Origin: Halieaceae bacterium UBA5085
Lineage (GTDB): Bacteria; Pseudomonadota; Gammaproteobacteria; Pseudomonadales; Halieaceae
DNA length: 64,000 nt
Direction of reading: 5' to 3'
Assembly: GCA_002414665.1 (NCBI GenBank)
Contig: DIAF01000039.1
Location: 35,021-99,020, forward strand
Position 1 is the first letter of the stretch, and every line of letters begins with the position of its first letter. Below the pieces are notes generated by a model, which worked only from the letters and a program-made list of their open reading frames with translations, was not told the DNA's origin and did not search any database. A program made the translations under genes and the position numbers. Of this stretch, positions 19,518-27,501 are shown piece after piece.

Positions 19518-20039
19518 ATGGCCACCAGGCCCCACGTCGCATTGGCCATCCGGCTGCTGGCGCTGGATGTCGACGGCGTCCTGAGTGACGGCCGGGTGAC
19601 CTACGCCAGCGACGGCAGCGAGCTGAAGTCCTTCAACATCAAGGACGGACTGGGTATCAAGCTGTTGCAGCGTTGCGGCATACGGGTGGCGATCATTACC
19701 GGCCGTCGCTCGGATGTGGTGGTCAGACGCGCCGCAGAGTTGGGCATCGTCGACCTGATCGAGGGCCGCGAAGACAAACTCCACGCACTGCAGGAACTCA
19801 GTGAACACCTGGGCCTGACACTCGCCGAATGTGCCTATATGGGCGATGATCTTCCCGACCTCGGAGCAATTTGCGCGGCAGGCATTGGGATGACCGTGTC
19901 TGATGCGGTGGCGGAGGTGCGCGCCGCGGCAGACTGGTGCAGTCGCGCCCCAGGCGGTGCGGGGGCCGTGCGGGAGGCCGCCGAGTGGCTGTTGCAGGCG
20001 CGCGGACAATGGGACGACCTGCTCTCGGAGTTCCGCTAG
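19518..20039 (+). CDS. kdsC: 3-deoxy-D-manno-octulosonate 8-phosphate phosphatase KdsC
   Basis: HAD-family phosphatase that makes free Kdo. The 173 residues start at ATG 19518, one base after the kdsD stop (TGATATG). HAD motif I is LDVDGVLSDG with nucleophile D17 and acid D19; motif III/IV is in MGDDLPDL. The KDGLGIKLL and GRRSDVV blocks are family typical. The small, cap-less form fits KdsC, which works as a tetramer. Confidence 0.95.
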   Translation: MATRPHVALAIRLLALDVDGVLSDGRVTYASDGSELKSFNIKDGLGIKLLQRCGIRVAIITGRRSDVVVRRAAELGIVDLIEGREDKLHALQELSEHLGLTLAECAYMGDDLPDLGAICAAGIGMTVSDAVAEVRAAADWCSRAPGGAGAVREAAEWLLQARGQWDDLLSEFR

Positions 20040-20599
20040 TGGAGCGTCGCAGGCGCCCATGGCTTCTGGCGGCGGCCCTGGTCGGGGTGTCGGCATGGTA
20101 CCTGGGCATCACGGGCGGCGGTCCGCTGGAGCGCAAACCCCTGGCGCAACAAGCAGATATTGTGCAGACCTATCTGCTAGACTCGCGCAGCCTGACCTAT
20201 GCGGAAGACGGTCACCTCGACCATGTCATGGAGGCCGCGCGCGTGGAACATCGGGGCAACGAGGAGGTCTCAGATCTGGAGCAGCCGAGGTTCTACTCGC
20301 ATGACGGCAACAACCAGACCTGGTCTGCCAGTGCCGCCCGCGGCCAGCTAAAACACCGGACTAGCATACTGATTTTGCGTAAAGACGTCGTGCTGACGAA
20401 TGACGAGGCCGGGGGTGTTCTGGAAACCAGCGCCATGACCCTGAACCTGAAACACCGCACCGCCCGGTCCAAGGTGCCGGTCAGGGTGACCCAGGGAAAC
20501 AATGTGCTTACCGCCGACGGGATGTACGCAGACCTGAAGCGCCAAACCATACGCCTGATGCCTGGCGTGGAGGGAATCTATGTTCCTGAAGGCTCCTGA
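20039..20599 (+). CDS. lptC: LPS export protein LptC
   Basis: Bitopic inner-membrane protein of the Lpt bridge that takes lipopolysaccharide from LptB2FG and hands it to LptA. Start is GTG at 20039, overlapping the kdsC stop by one base (TAGTG), giving 186 residues: a basic N-terminus (ERRRRPWLL), one membrane helix (about 8-24), then a periplasmic beta-jellyroll with the DGHLDHVMEA and NVLTADGMYADLKRQTIRL patterns. Its 3' end overlaps lptA by 20 bp. Confidence 0.9.
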   Translation: MERRRRPWLLAAALVGVSAWYLGITGGGPLERKPLAQQADIVQTYLLDSRSLTYAEDGHLDHVMEAARVEHRGNEEVSDLEQPRFYSHDGNNQTWSASAARGQLKHRTSILILRKDVVLTNDEAGGVLETSAMTLNLKHRTARSKVPVRVTQGNNVLTADGMYADLKRQTIRLMPGVEGIYVPEGS

Positions 20600-21158
20600 G
20601 GGGAGTCGCATTGGCCCATGTGCTCTCAGCATCGGGCTTGCGGTGATCAGCCTGCTGCTGGCCAGCGCCACGCAGGCGCTGCCCAGTGACCGCGAGCAGC
20701 CAATTCGAATCAGTGCGGATCAGGCCCTGCGCGATGAGCGCGAGGGTTTTACCGAATACACGGGAAACGTGCGCCTGCAGCAGGGCAGCCTGCAGATCCA
20801 GGCCAACAAACTCACCATCTTCCATCGCCGCGAGGCCGCTGACCGTATCGTGGCGGAAGGCAGCCCGGCACGTATGCAGCAGCAGCCAGCGGCCGACAAG
20901 GCGGTCATTCACGCGGCGGCGCTGAGCATCGAGTACTTCAAATCCCAGGAACGGGTGAAACTCAGCCGCGAAGCACGCATTGAGCAGGACGGCTCGATTG
21001 TTACCGGCAACACCATCGATTACTTCATGGCGGAACAACGGGTCAAGGCTGACGCGGGTCGGCGCGAGGACGGCGGCCGGGTCGAGGTCGTCATCCCTGC
21101 CGAGGCGCTGGAAGGCGACGGACAAGAGGCGCAGCGTGGCGCAACTCAGGGCGAGTAA
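20580..21158 (+). CDS. lptA: periplasmic LPS-binding protein LptA
   Basis: Periplasmic component that forms the beta-jellyroll bridge for lipopolysaccharide transport. The 192 residues have a signal peptide (hydrophobic stretch about 13-29, cleavage near TQA-LPS) and an OstA-type domain (about 40-165) with [28 protein letters not shown] and the [16 protein letters not shown] block. It overlaps lptC upstream and lptB downstream (23 bp), so all three should be made together. Confidence 0.92.
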   Translation: MFLKAPEGSRIGPCALSIGLAVISLLLASATQALPSDREQPIRISADQALRDEREGFTEYTGNVRLQQGSLQIQANKLTIFHRREAADRIVAEGSPARMQQQPAADKAVIHAAALSIEYFKSQERVKLSREARIEQDGSIVTGNTIDYFMAEQRVKADAGRREDGGRVEVVIPAEALEGDGQEAQRGATQGE

Positions 21159-21861
21159 CCTGGCCAAGGCCTACCGGGGCCGCAAGGTCGTCATGGACGT
21201 CTCGCTGGAGATTTCCAGCGGCCAGGTAGTTGGCCTGTTGGGCCCCAACGGCGCGGGTAAAACCACCTGCTTCTACATGGTGGTCGGCATTATTACGGCA
21301 GACGCCGGACGTATCGAACTGAACGGGGAGGATATCACGTCGTTGGCGATGCACGACCGAGCTCGCCGCGGCCTCGGCTACCTGCCCCAGGAGGCCTCCA
21401 TTTTCCGCAAACTGAGCGTGCAGGACAACCTGCTCGCCATTCTCGAAACACGTCCCGACCTGGGCAAGGCCGAGCGACTGGCGCACTGCGACCGGCTGCT
21501 GGAAGAGTTCCACCTGACTCACCTGCGCACCAGCCTCGGCCAGGCCCTGTCTGGGGGCGAGCGCCGCCGCGTGGAGATCGCCCGGGCACTGGCGACCGAG
21601 CCAGACTTCATCCTGCTTGACGAACCCTTCGCCGGGGTCGACCCGATCTCGGTTTCCGACATCAAGGACATCATCATTCATCTGCGCAAACGTGGCATAG
21701 GCGTGTTGATCACGGACCACAACGTCCGTGAAACCCTCGACATCTGCGAGCGTGCCTACATTGTCGGAGAGGGGCATATCATCGCCGAGGGAAATGCCCA
21801 GGAAGTGCTGGAAAACCCCCGTGTGCGCAAGGTCTATCTGGGCGAGCACTTCAGGCTCTAG
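21136..21861 (+). CDS. lptB: LPS export ABC transporter ATPase LptB
   Basis: Cytoplasmic ATPase that drives LptFG. The GTG at 21136 gives 241 residues, exactly the E. coli length, and removes a spurious in-frame extension into lptA. Walker A GPNGAGKT lies at 36-43, the signature [15 protein letters not shown] near 138, Walker [13 protein letters not shown] near 160 and the switch His in LITDHNV. The C-terminus [16 protein letters not shown] is typical LptB. Confidence 0.96.
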   Translation: MAQLRASNLAKAYRGRKVVMDVSLEISSGQVVGLLGPNGAGKTTCFYMVVGIITADAGRIELNGEDITSLAMHDRARRGLGYLPQEASIFRKLSVQDNLLAILETRPDLGKAERLAHCDRLLEEFHLTHLRTSLGQALSGGERRRVEIARALATEPDFILLDEPFAGVDPISVSDIKDIIIHLRKRGIGVLITDHNVRETLDICERAYIVGEGHIIAEGNAQEVLENPRVRKVYLGEHFRL

Positions 21862-21923
21862 CGCAGGGCCTCGCCCCCACCACGGGGCCCGACAATCCCC
21901 CAAGCAAATTTCGCGCCATTCTG

Positions 21924-21953
21924 TTGCGCGGCCACCTGCGCCGGCGCTACACT
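21924..21953 (+). promoter_or_regulatory. possible promoter of rpoN
   Basis: TTGCGC (21924-21929) and TACACT (21948-21953) are 18 bp apart in the 141-bp lptB-rpoN gap, about 50 bp before the rpoN start. Only partial consensus, so tentative. Confidence 0.4.
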
Positions 21954-22002
21954 GGCGTCACAACCAACCCGCGGCGGTACCCGGGATGAATCCAGTACGT
22001 TG

Positions 22003-23490
22003 ATGAAACAGTCGCTTCAACTCAAGCTTGGCCAACAGCTGACGATGACGCCGCAGCTGCAGCAGGCCATCAAACTGCTCCAGCTGAGCACCCTGGACTT
22101 GCAGCAGGAAATCCAGCAGGCACTGGACAGCAACCCACTGCTGGAGCTTGCCGAGGACGACTACGACGCAGAGGCTGAAGCCCGCGCGCTGGCGACTGAG
22201 AACAGCCAGTCCACCGGAGAAGCCACACCGGAACAGGCCGAGCGCGACGTCGCCGCAAGCGCCGACGAATGGCAAACCGACACACTCCCCGATGAACTGC
22301 CCGTCGACACCCAATGGGATGATCTGCTGCCCTCCTCGTCGGCTCCCGCGAGTCAGGGGGAGGACGCGTTTGACGGCGATTTTGACGCGCGCAACAATGC
22401 CCGCGACAGTCTGCAGGACCAGCTGCTCTGGCAACTGAACCTGACTCGCCTGTCAGACACCGATCGCATCATCGCCATGGCCATTATCGATGCGACCGAC
22501 GCCAACGGTCGCCTGCAGAGCAGCGTCGAGGATATCCACGAGTCCCTGACGCCGGATCTGGATATCGACCTCGACGAGGTCGTGGCAGTGCTGCACTGCC
22601 TGCAGCAGTTTGAACCAGCCGGGGTCTGTACACGCGACCTGCAGGAATGCCTGCTTGTGCAACTGCAACAGCTTCCCCCGGGGACACCCTGCGTGGAACA
22701 GGCGCGGCTGATGATCAGTCGGCACATGGCACAACTGGGCAGTGGAGACTACAAGCAGATCATGCGCCGTATGCGCCTCAGCGAAGCACAGCTGAAAGAG
22801 GTGCTCGACCTGATCCGCACCCTCGACCCAAACCCGGGGCAAAGCGTCGGCGAAGACACCACGGAGTACGTGGTTCCCGATGTCTTCGTGAGCAAGCGCA
22901 ACGGCCGCTGGGTGGTTGAGCTCAACCCGGACATCGCCCCCAAGCTGCGCATCAATGACAGCTACGCCAGCCTGATACGTCGCGCCGACAGCAGCGCCGA
23001 CAACACCTTCTTGAAGGACAACCTCCAGGAAGCGCGCTGGTTTTTGAAGAGCCTGCACAGCCGCAACGAAACCCTGATGAAAGTGGCGAGCAAGATCGTG
23101 GAACACCAGCGCAATTTCCTGGAGTACGGCGAAGAAGCCATGAAACCGTTAGTATTGCATAACATTGCAGAAGCCATCGAGATGCACGAATCGACCATAT
23201 CCCGCGCCACGACACGCAAGTACATGCACACGCCGAGAGGTATCTTCGAGCTGAAATATTTCTTTTCCAGCCACGTGGGCACAACTGAAGGAGGCGAGGC
23301 CTCTTCCACCGCAATCAAGGCGCTGATTCGCAAGCTGGTGGCAGCGGAAAACCCGCGCAAACCGCTTAGCGACAGCAAGATTGCGGCGGTGCTGGAGGAG
23401 CAGGGTCTGCAGGTGGCACGCCGTACGGTGGCCAAATATCGCGAGATGCTGATGATCCCGCCCTCCAATGAGCGCAAGAGATTGGTCTAG
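22003..23490 (+). CDS. rpoN: RNA polymerase sigma-54 factor RpoN
   Basis: Sigma factor for -24/-12 promoters used by enhancer-binding proteins. 495 residues from ATG 22003 (a TTG just ahead is in frame but unlikely). Region I (1-50) is Gln/Leu-rich ([20 protein letters not shown]) with acidic region II to about 130, the core-binding domain next, an HTH region around [18 protein letters not shown] and the RpoN box [10 protein letters not shown] at about 472-481. Followed by hpf-ptsN-rapZ-ptsO as in other gammaproteobacteria. Confidence 0.97.
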   Translation: MKQSLQLKLGQQLTMTPQLQQAIKLLQLSTLDLQQEIQQALDSNPLLELAEDDYDAEAEARALATENSQSTGEATPEQAERDVAASADEWQTDTLPDELPVDTQWDDLLPSSSAPASQGEDAFDGDFDARNNARDSLQDQLLWQLNLTRLSDTDRIIAMAIIDATDANGRLQSSVEDIHESLTPDLDIDLDEVVAVLHCLQQFEPAGVCTRDLQECLLVQLQQLPPGTPCVEQARLMISRHMAQLGSGDYKQIMRRMRLSEAQLKEVLDLIRTLDPNPGQSVGEDTTEYVVPDVFVSKRNGRWVVELNPDIAPKLRINDSYASLIRRADSSADNTFLKDNLQEARWFLKSLHSRNETLMKVASKIVEHQRNFLEYGEEAMKPLVLHNIAEAIEMHESTISRATTRKYMHTPRGIFELKYFFSSHVGTTEGGEASSTAIKALIRKLVAAENPRKPLSDSKIAAVLEEQGLQVARRTVAKYREMLMIPPSNERKRLV

Positions 23491-23499
23491 ACTATCAAT

Positions 23500-23516
23500 G
23501 TACTGCCCGGCAGTAC
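23500..23516. repeat. perfect inverted repeat between rpoN and hpf
   Basis: GTACTGCC-C-GGCAGTAC is an uninterrupted 8-bp inverted repeat with one central base, ten bases after the rpoN stop. No T-run follows, so it is not a standard terminator. It could be an operator or a transcript-processing or stability hairpin. Confidence 0.6.
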
Positions 23517-23555
23517 GTTGTCAGGTTGCCGCCGGCAGAGCGCGGCACACCGGTT

Positions 23556-23575
23556 CCGGGCGACAAGCCCGGCTT
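23556..23575 (+). terminator. weak terminator-like hairpin before hpf
   Basis: CCGGGC (23556-23561) and GCCCGG (23567-23572) pair around a GACAA loop and are followed only by CTTTC. The short T tract argues for partial termination or an mRNA processing hairpin that could set the rpoN to hpf ratio. Confidence 0.35.
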
Positions 23576-23597
23576 TCATGAGAAGAAGGAGTCAGGT

Positions 23598-23885
23598 ATG
23601 CAATTGAACGTCAGCGGACACCACGTAGAGGTTACCAATGCGCTGCGTGAATATGTGGAGAGTAAGTTCGAGCGCCTGCAGCGACATTTTGACCAGATAA
23701 CCAATACCGAAGTCACCCTGATTGTGGAGAAAATGGTACAGAAGGCAGAGGCCAACGTGCACATTTCAGGCGCGGATATCTTTGCCGCAGCAGAGTCAGA
23801 GGACATGTATGCAGCGATTGACGCACTGGCGGACAAACTTGACCGCCAGCTCATCAAACACAAGGAAAAGGCGCGAGCCCGTTAG
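23598..23885 (+). CDS. hpf: ribosome hibernation promoting factor, short form
   Basis: A 95-residue short HPF that binds the 30S decoding channel and helps form 100S dimers in stationary phase. The ATG at 23598 is backed by an AAGGAG ribosome site. The beta-alpha-beta-beta-beta-alpha core is recognisable: MQLNVSGHHVEVTNALREYVESKF, then EANVHISGADIFAAAESEDMYAAIDALADKLDRQL. Length shows it lacks the C-terminal dimerisation domain of long HPF. Confidence 0.93.
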   Translation: MQLNVSGHHVEVTNALREYVESKFERLQRHFDQITNTEVTLIVEKMVQKAEANVHISGADIFAAAESEDMYAAIDALADKLDRQLIKHKEKARAR

Positions 23886-23893
23886 GAACTTTC

Positions 23894-24352
23894 ATGCACG
23901 TTCTTTCTGAACTGCTGACGCCGGGGCGCACGGTCTGTCGTGCCCCCGGCAGCAGTAAAAAACGGCTCTTTGAAACGCTGGCCAGCGTGGTCAGCGAAAA
24001 CAGCCCGGAGCTGGCCGAGGCGGATATCTTCGCCCAGCTCATCGCGCGCGAGCGCCTGGGCAGTACCGGTCTCGGCGCCGGCATTGCCATCCCGCATTGC
24101 CGTATCGCCAATTGCAGCCAGCCCATCGGCTGCCTGGTCACGCTGGAGGAGCCGATTGATTTTGACGCACCGGACGACTTGCCGGTGGACATCCTGTTTG
24201 TGCTGCTGGTGCCCGAAGAGGCCCACCAGGCCCACCTGGACATACTGGCGCGCATCGCCCGCCTGTTCAGTCAGTCCAGCTTCTGCGACGCGCTGCGTGA
24301 TGCGCCCGACAGTGCCACGCTGTTCCAGCGCGCGACCGAGTGGCAGGCATGA
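23894..24352 (+). CDS. ptsN: nitrogen PTS EIIA component PtsN
   Basis: EIIA-Ntr protein that takes phosphate from NPr and regulates potassium uptake, sigma-54 functions and other targets. The 152-residue chain is a single PTS EIIA type-2 domain. The phosphorylated His is H68 in GIAIPHCR. Its stop overlaps the rapZ start (ATGA), so the two are coupled; ptsO follows rapZ, giving the complete ptsN-rapZ-ptsO set. ptsP is not in the window. Confidence 0.95.
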   Translation: MHVLSELLTPGRTVCRAPGSSKKRLFETLASVVSENSPELAEADIFAQLIARERLGSTGLGAGIAIPHCRIANCSQPIGCLVTLEEPIDFDAPDDLPVDILFVLLVPEEAHQAHLDILARIARLFSQSSFCDALRDAPDSATLFQRATEWQA

Positions 24353-25215
24353 CCCGCGCCATGCACCTGGTGATCATCTCAGGCCGCTCGGGGTCAGGCA
24401 AAAGTACCGCCCTGCACCAGTTGGAGGACGAGGGTTTTTACTGCATTGACAATCTCCCCGCAGCCCTGCTCCCCGCCCTGGTCGATGAAGCCAGCCGCCC
24501 GGGTTTTGAGCACTTCCGCGGCGCCGCAGTGTGCATTGATGCACGCAACGCCTGGCGCAATCTCGAGGACTTCAATGCCATCATAGACGCACTGCCGGAC
24601 AGTGTGACCAGCGAGATACTGTTTCTGGATGCGCAGGACCGCGTGCTGATCAAAAGATTCAGCGAAACCCGACGCAAACACCCCTTGAGTGGTGAGCAGA
24701 TGCCGCTGGCGGAAGCCATCAAGCGCGAACGCGAGCTGCTTGAACCCATCGCCAGCGCCGCTGCGCTGGTACTGGACACCAGCCAGCTCACCATCTACGA
24801 GCTGCGGGATGCCGTACGGCAACGACTGATCGGCGAAAGTTCGGGCAGCATGTCGGTACTGATACAGTCATTTGGTTTCAAACGCGGCGTGCCCACGGAT
24901 GCCGACCTGGTGTTCGATGTACGAATGCTGCCCAACCCCCACTGGATGAAAGAACTGCGCCTGCAGAATGGACTGGACACAGATGTGCGGGATTTCCTCG
25001 AAGCACAGCCCATGACCGGCGAGCTGTTCGACAGCATTTGCGAATACCTTGATCGCTGGCTGCCGGAGTACCGGGACAGCAACCGCAGCTACATGACCGT
25101 GGCGATCGGTTGTACGGGTGGTCAACATCGGTCAGTATATCTTGCGGCCAGGCTCTACCAGCACTACAAGGAGCAGTACCCGCAGGTTCATATTCGCCAC
25201 CGGGAACTGCGGTAA
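24349..25215 (+). CDS. rapZ: RNase adapter protein RapZ
   Basis: Adapter that in E. coli directs RNase E to the small RNA GlmZ and so tunes glucosamine-6-phosphate synthase. 288 residues from the ATG that overlaps the ptsN stop; an ATG four codons on is also possible. Walker A is GRSGSGKS (12-19); the C-terminal half holds SFGFKRGVP, DVRMLPNPHW and the closing GCTGGQHRSVYLAARL with the nucleotide/sugar-binding residues. Confidence 0.94.
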   Translation: MTRAMHLVIISGRSGSGKSTALHQLEDEGFYCIDNLPAALLPALVDEASRPGFEHFRGAAVCIDARNAWRNLEDFNAIIDALPDSVTSEILFLDAQDRVLIKRFSETRRKHPLSGEQMPLAEAIKRERELLEPIASAAALVLDTSQLTIYELRDAVRQRLIGESSGSMSVLIQSFGFKRGVPTDADLVFDVRMLPNPHWMKELRLQNGLDTDVRDFLEAQPMTGELFDSICEYLDRWLPEYRDSNRSYMTVAIGCTGGQHRSVYLAARLYQHYKEQYPQVHIRHRELR

Positions 25216-25217
25216 CC

Positions 25218-25487
25218 GTGATTCAAGCGCAACTGACCATCATCAACAAACTCGGACTGCATGCACGTGCCGCCGCCAAGTTCGTCAGCTGCACCGCGGG
25301 CTACAGCAGCTCTGTGCGGGCCGGCCGCAACGGCGAGATGGTCGACGGCAAGAGCATCATGTCCATCATGATGCTTGCGGCGGGGCAAGGCACCGTGCTC
25401 GACATCGAGGTCGACGGCCATGACGAGGAAGCCGCACTCGAGGCGTTGCGTACGCTCGTCGAAAACCGGTTTGATGAAGGTGAATAG
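25218..25487 (+). CDS. ptsO: phosphocarrier protein NPr
   Basis: HPr-like carrier of the nitrogen PTS that passes phosphate from PtsP to PtsN. Start is GTG at 25218, two bases after the rapZ stop, giving 89 residues. The phosphorylated His is H15 in LGLHARAAAKF; the second HPr signature GKSIMSIMMLAAGQG is complete with its conserved Ser. Confidence 0.94.
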   Translation: MIQAQLTIINKLGLHARAAAKFVSCTAGYSSSVRAGRNGEMVDGKSIMSIMMLAAGQGTVLDIEVDGHDEEAALEALRTLVENRFDEGE

Positions 25488-25509
25488 GTCACACTGACCC
25501 CCCGCCACA

Positions 25510-25538
25510 TTGTTCCGCCCGGCGCTTTGCCGGATAAT
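25510..25538 (+). promoter_or_regulatory. probable promoter of mgtE
   Basis: TTGTTC (25510-25515) and GATAAT (25533-25538) are exactly 17 bp apart, about 45 bp before the mgtE ATG and after the ptsO stop. It would separate mgtE transcription from the rpoN cluster. Confidence 0.5.
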
Positions 25539-25583
25539 CTGCGCTGCATTGCCAGCAGCCCCTTTTCCGCGGACCCGTAAGTC

Positions 25584-26933
25584 ATGGCGCAGCCCTCATC
25601 ATCACAGGCAAGACTCGAACGCCTGTCCCACGCGCTGGGGAGTGGCACGTTTGCCGATGTCAAACGCATGCTCAACGGTCTGCCTGCTGCGGATGTCGCC
25701 CACCTGCTGGAATCCTCACCGCCTAAATTCCGCCACATCCTGTGGCAGATGGTGGAACTGGAGAATGAGGGTGACGTCATCAATGAACTCGGTGACGAGC
25801 TCCGCGTGCACTTCCTCAGCGACATGGATGCGGCGGAAGTCGCGCAGATTACCGAACACCTGCAGGACGACGATCTCGCCGACATCCTGCAGCAGCTACC
25901 GGACCGGATAACGCGGGAAGTTCTCGACTCGATGGACCACCGGGACCGCGCCCGTCTGGAACAGGTCATGAACTATCCGGACGACACCGCCGGCGGCCTG
26001 ATGAGCACCGACACCATCACCATCCGCCCGCCATTGACGCTGGATGTGGTGTTGCGCTACCTGCGCCGGCACACCGAAATACCCGCCATGACCGACAATC
26101 TGATTGTCGTCAATCGCAATGACCAGTTTATCGGCCTGCTGCCGCTGAACACGCTGCTGGTGTCTGACCCCTCGGCCACCGTGCGGGAAATGATGCTCAC
26201 CGATGTTCCGCCGATTCCCGCCTCCATGCCGGACGACGAGGTGGCACGCCTGTTCGAGCGCAATGACTGGGTCTCGGCCCCGGTAGTAGACGATGACGGA
26301 CGCCTGCTCGGCCGTATCACCATTGACGACGTGGTCGACGTGATTCGGGAAGACGCCGATCACTCGCTGACGTCGATGGCCGGTCTCGCGGAAGATACCG
26401 ACACCTTTGCCCCGGTGCTCAACACCGCCAGCAGGCGCGCCATCTGGCTGGGAATCAACCTGGTCACGGCATTTATAGCCGCCTCGGTCATCAACATTTT
26501 TCAGGACACCATCGAAAAAGTAGTGGCGCTGGCGGTGCTGATGCCGATAGTGGCCTCAATGGGGGGCATCGCCGGGACCCAGACGCTGACGGTGATGGTA
26601 CGCGGTATCGCCCTGGGACAGGTCAGCAAGAACAACGAGTCCTGGCTGATCCATCGAGAGGTGGGGGCGGGCATCCTCAATGGCCTGTTGTGGGCATCCG
26701 TGGTGGCAGTAGCGGCGTCCGCCTGGTTTCAGGACTGGACCCTGGGCCTGATCATCGCCCTGGCGATCATCATCAACCTGGTCACCGCCGCGTTTACCGG
26801 TGCGGCCCTGCCCCTGCTGCTGAAGCGACTTAAAATCGATCCGGCCCTGGCGGGTGGCGTAGTGCTGACTACGGTCACTGACGTGGTCGGATTCTTCTCA
26901 TTCCTCGGCCTGGCGACCTGGTTTTATGCCTGA
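25584..26933 (+). CDS. mgtE: magnesium transporter MgtE
   Basis: Mg2+ channel of 449 residues. Order of domains: MgtE N-domain (about 30-130, HLLESSPPKFRH, LADILQQLPDR), two CBS domains (about 135-255, DTAGGLMST and RLLGRITIDDVVDVI) that sense Mg2+, the plug helix and five membrane helices (about 285-449) with MPIVASMGGIAGTQTL forming the pore signature. Its end overlaps the darP start by 8 bp. Confidence 0.95.
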   Translation: MAQPSSSQARLERLSHALGSGTFADVKRMLNGLPAADVAHLLESSPPKFRHILWQMVELENEGDVINELGDELRVHFLSDMDAAEVAQITEHLQDDDLADILQQLPDRITREVLDSMDHRDRARLEQVMNYPDDTAGGLMSTDTITIRPPLTLDVVLRYLRRHTEIPAMTDNLIVVNRNDQFIGLLPLNTLLVSDPSATVREMMLTDVPPIPASMPDDEVARLFERNDWVSAPVVDDDGRLLGRITIDDVVDVIREDADHSLTSMAGLAEDTDTFAPVLNTASRRAIWLGINLVTAFIAASVINIFQDTIEKVVALAVLMPIVASMGGIAGTQTLTVMVRGIALGQVSKNNESWLIHREVGAGILNGLLWASVVAVAASAWFQDWTLGLIIALAIIINLVTAAFTGAALPLLLKRLKIDPALAGGVVLTTVTDVVGFFSFLGLATWFYA

Positions 26934-27501
26934 TTACAACCATACCGATGAGCACGACGAGTTTGAGCCGCCCAGTAAAAGCGAGCTGAAACGGCGCATG
27001 ACGGCGCTGCAGAACCTCGGCGAGGCACTCACCGCGCTCAGCGACAAGCAGTTGCAGAAGGTACCGATTGAGGACACTCGCCTGCTGGAAGCCATTGCCG
27101 AGGCCCAACGCATTACATCCAACAGCGCCCGGCGCCGTCACCTGCAGTTCATCGGCAAACTCATGCGCGACATCGATGCCGAGCCGATCGCTGCCGCGCT
27201 GAGCGCCATGCATCAGGAGCAGCATCGGGCCGCAGCCCATTTCCAGGGGCTGGAGGCTTTGCGGGACCGGCTCCTCAGGGAAGGCCCGGATGTTATCGGC
27301 GACGTCGTCGAGCGCTGGCCCGATACCGATCGTCAACACCTGCGCAACTTGCTGCTGCAAGCCCACCGTGAACAGAAACGCGGCCAGGCGCCGGCGGCTG
27401 CACGCAAGCTGTTTCGCTATTTGCGCGAGCTGGCTTCCGCTGGCGGCGATGGCGAGGGAGCCCCGCTGGATGCTGCAGCAGACGGCGACGACGAGTCCTG
27501 A
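26926..27501 (+). CDS. darP: ribosome-associated protein DarP (YjgA)
   Basis: A 191-residue late 50S assembly factor. The SKSELKRRM start, ALQNLGEAL, the LSDKQLQKVPI block and the helical C-domain RHLQFIGKLMRD and AARKLFRYLRELA match the DUF615/YjgA family. The start overlaps mgtE by 8 bp. The last 85 bp, coding an Asp/Glu/Gly-rich tail, overlap the 3' end of yhdP on the other strand. Confidence 0.92.
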   Translation: MPDYNHTDEHDEFEPPSKSELKRRMTALQNLGEALTALSDKQLQKVPIEDTRLLEAIAEAQRITSNSARRRHLQFIGKLMRDIDAEPIAAALSAMHQEQHRAAAHFQGLEALRDRLLREGPDVIGDVVERWPDTDRQHLRNLLLQAHREQKRGQAPAAARKLFRYLRELASAGGDGEGAPLDAAADGDDES

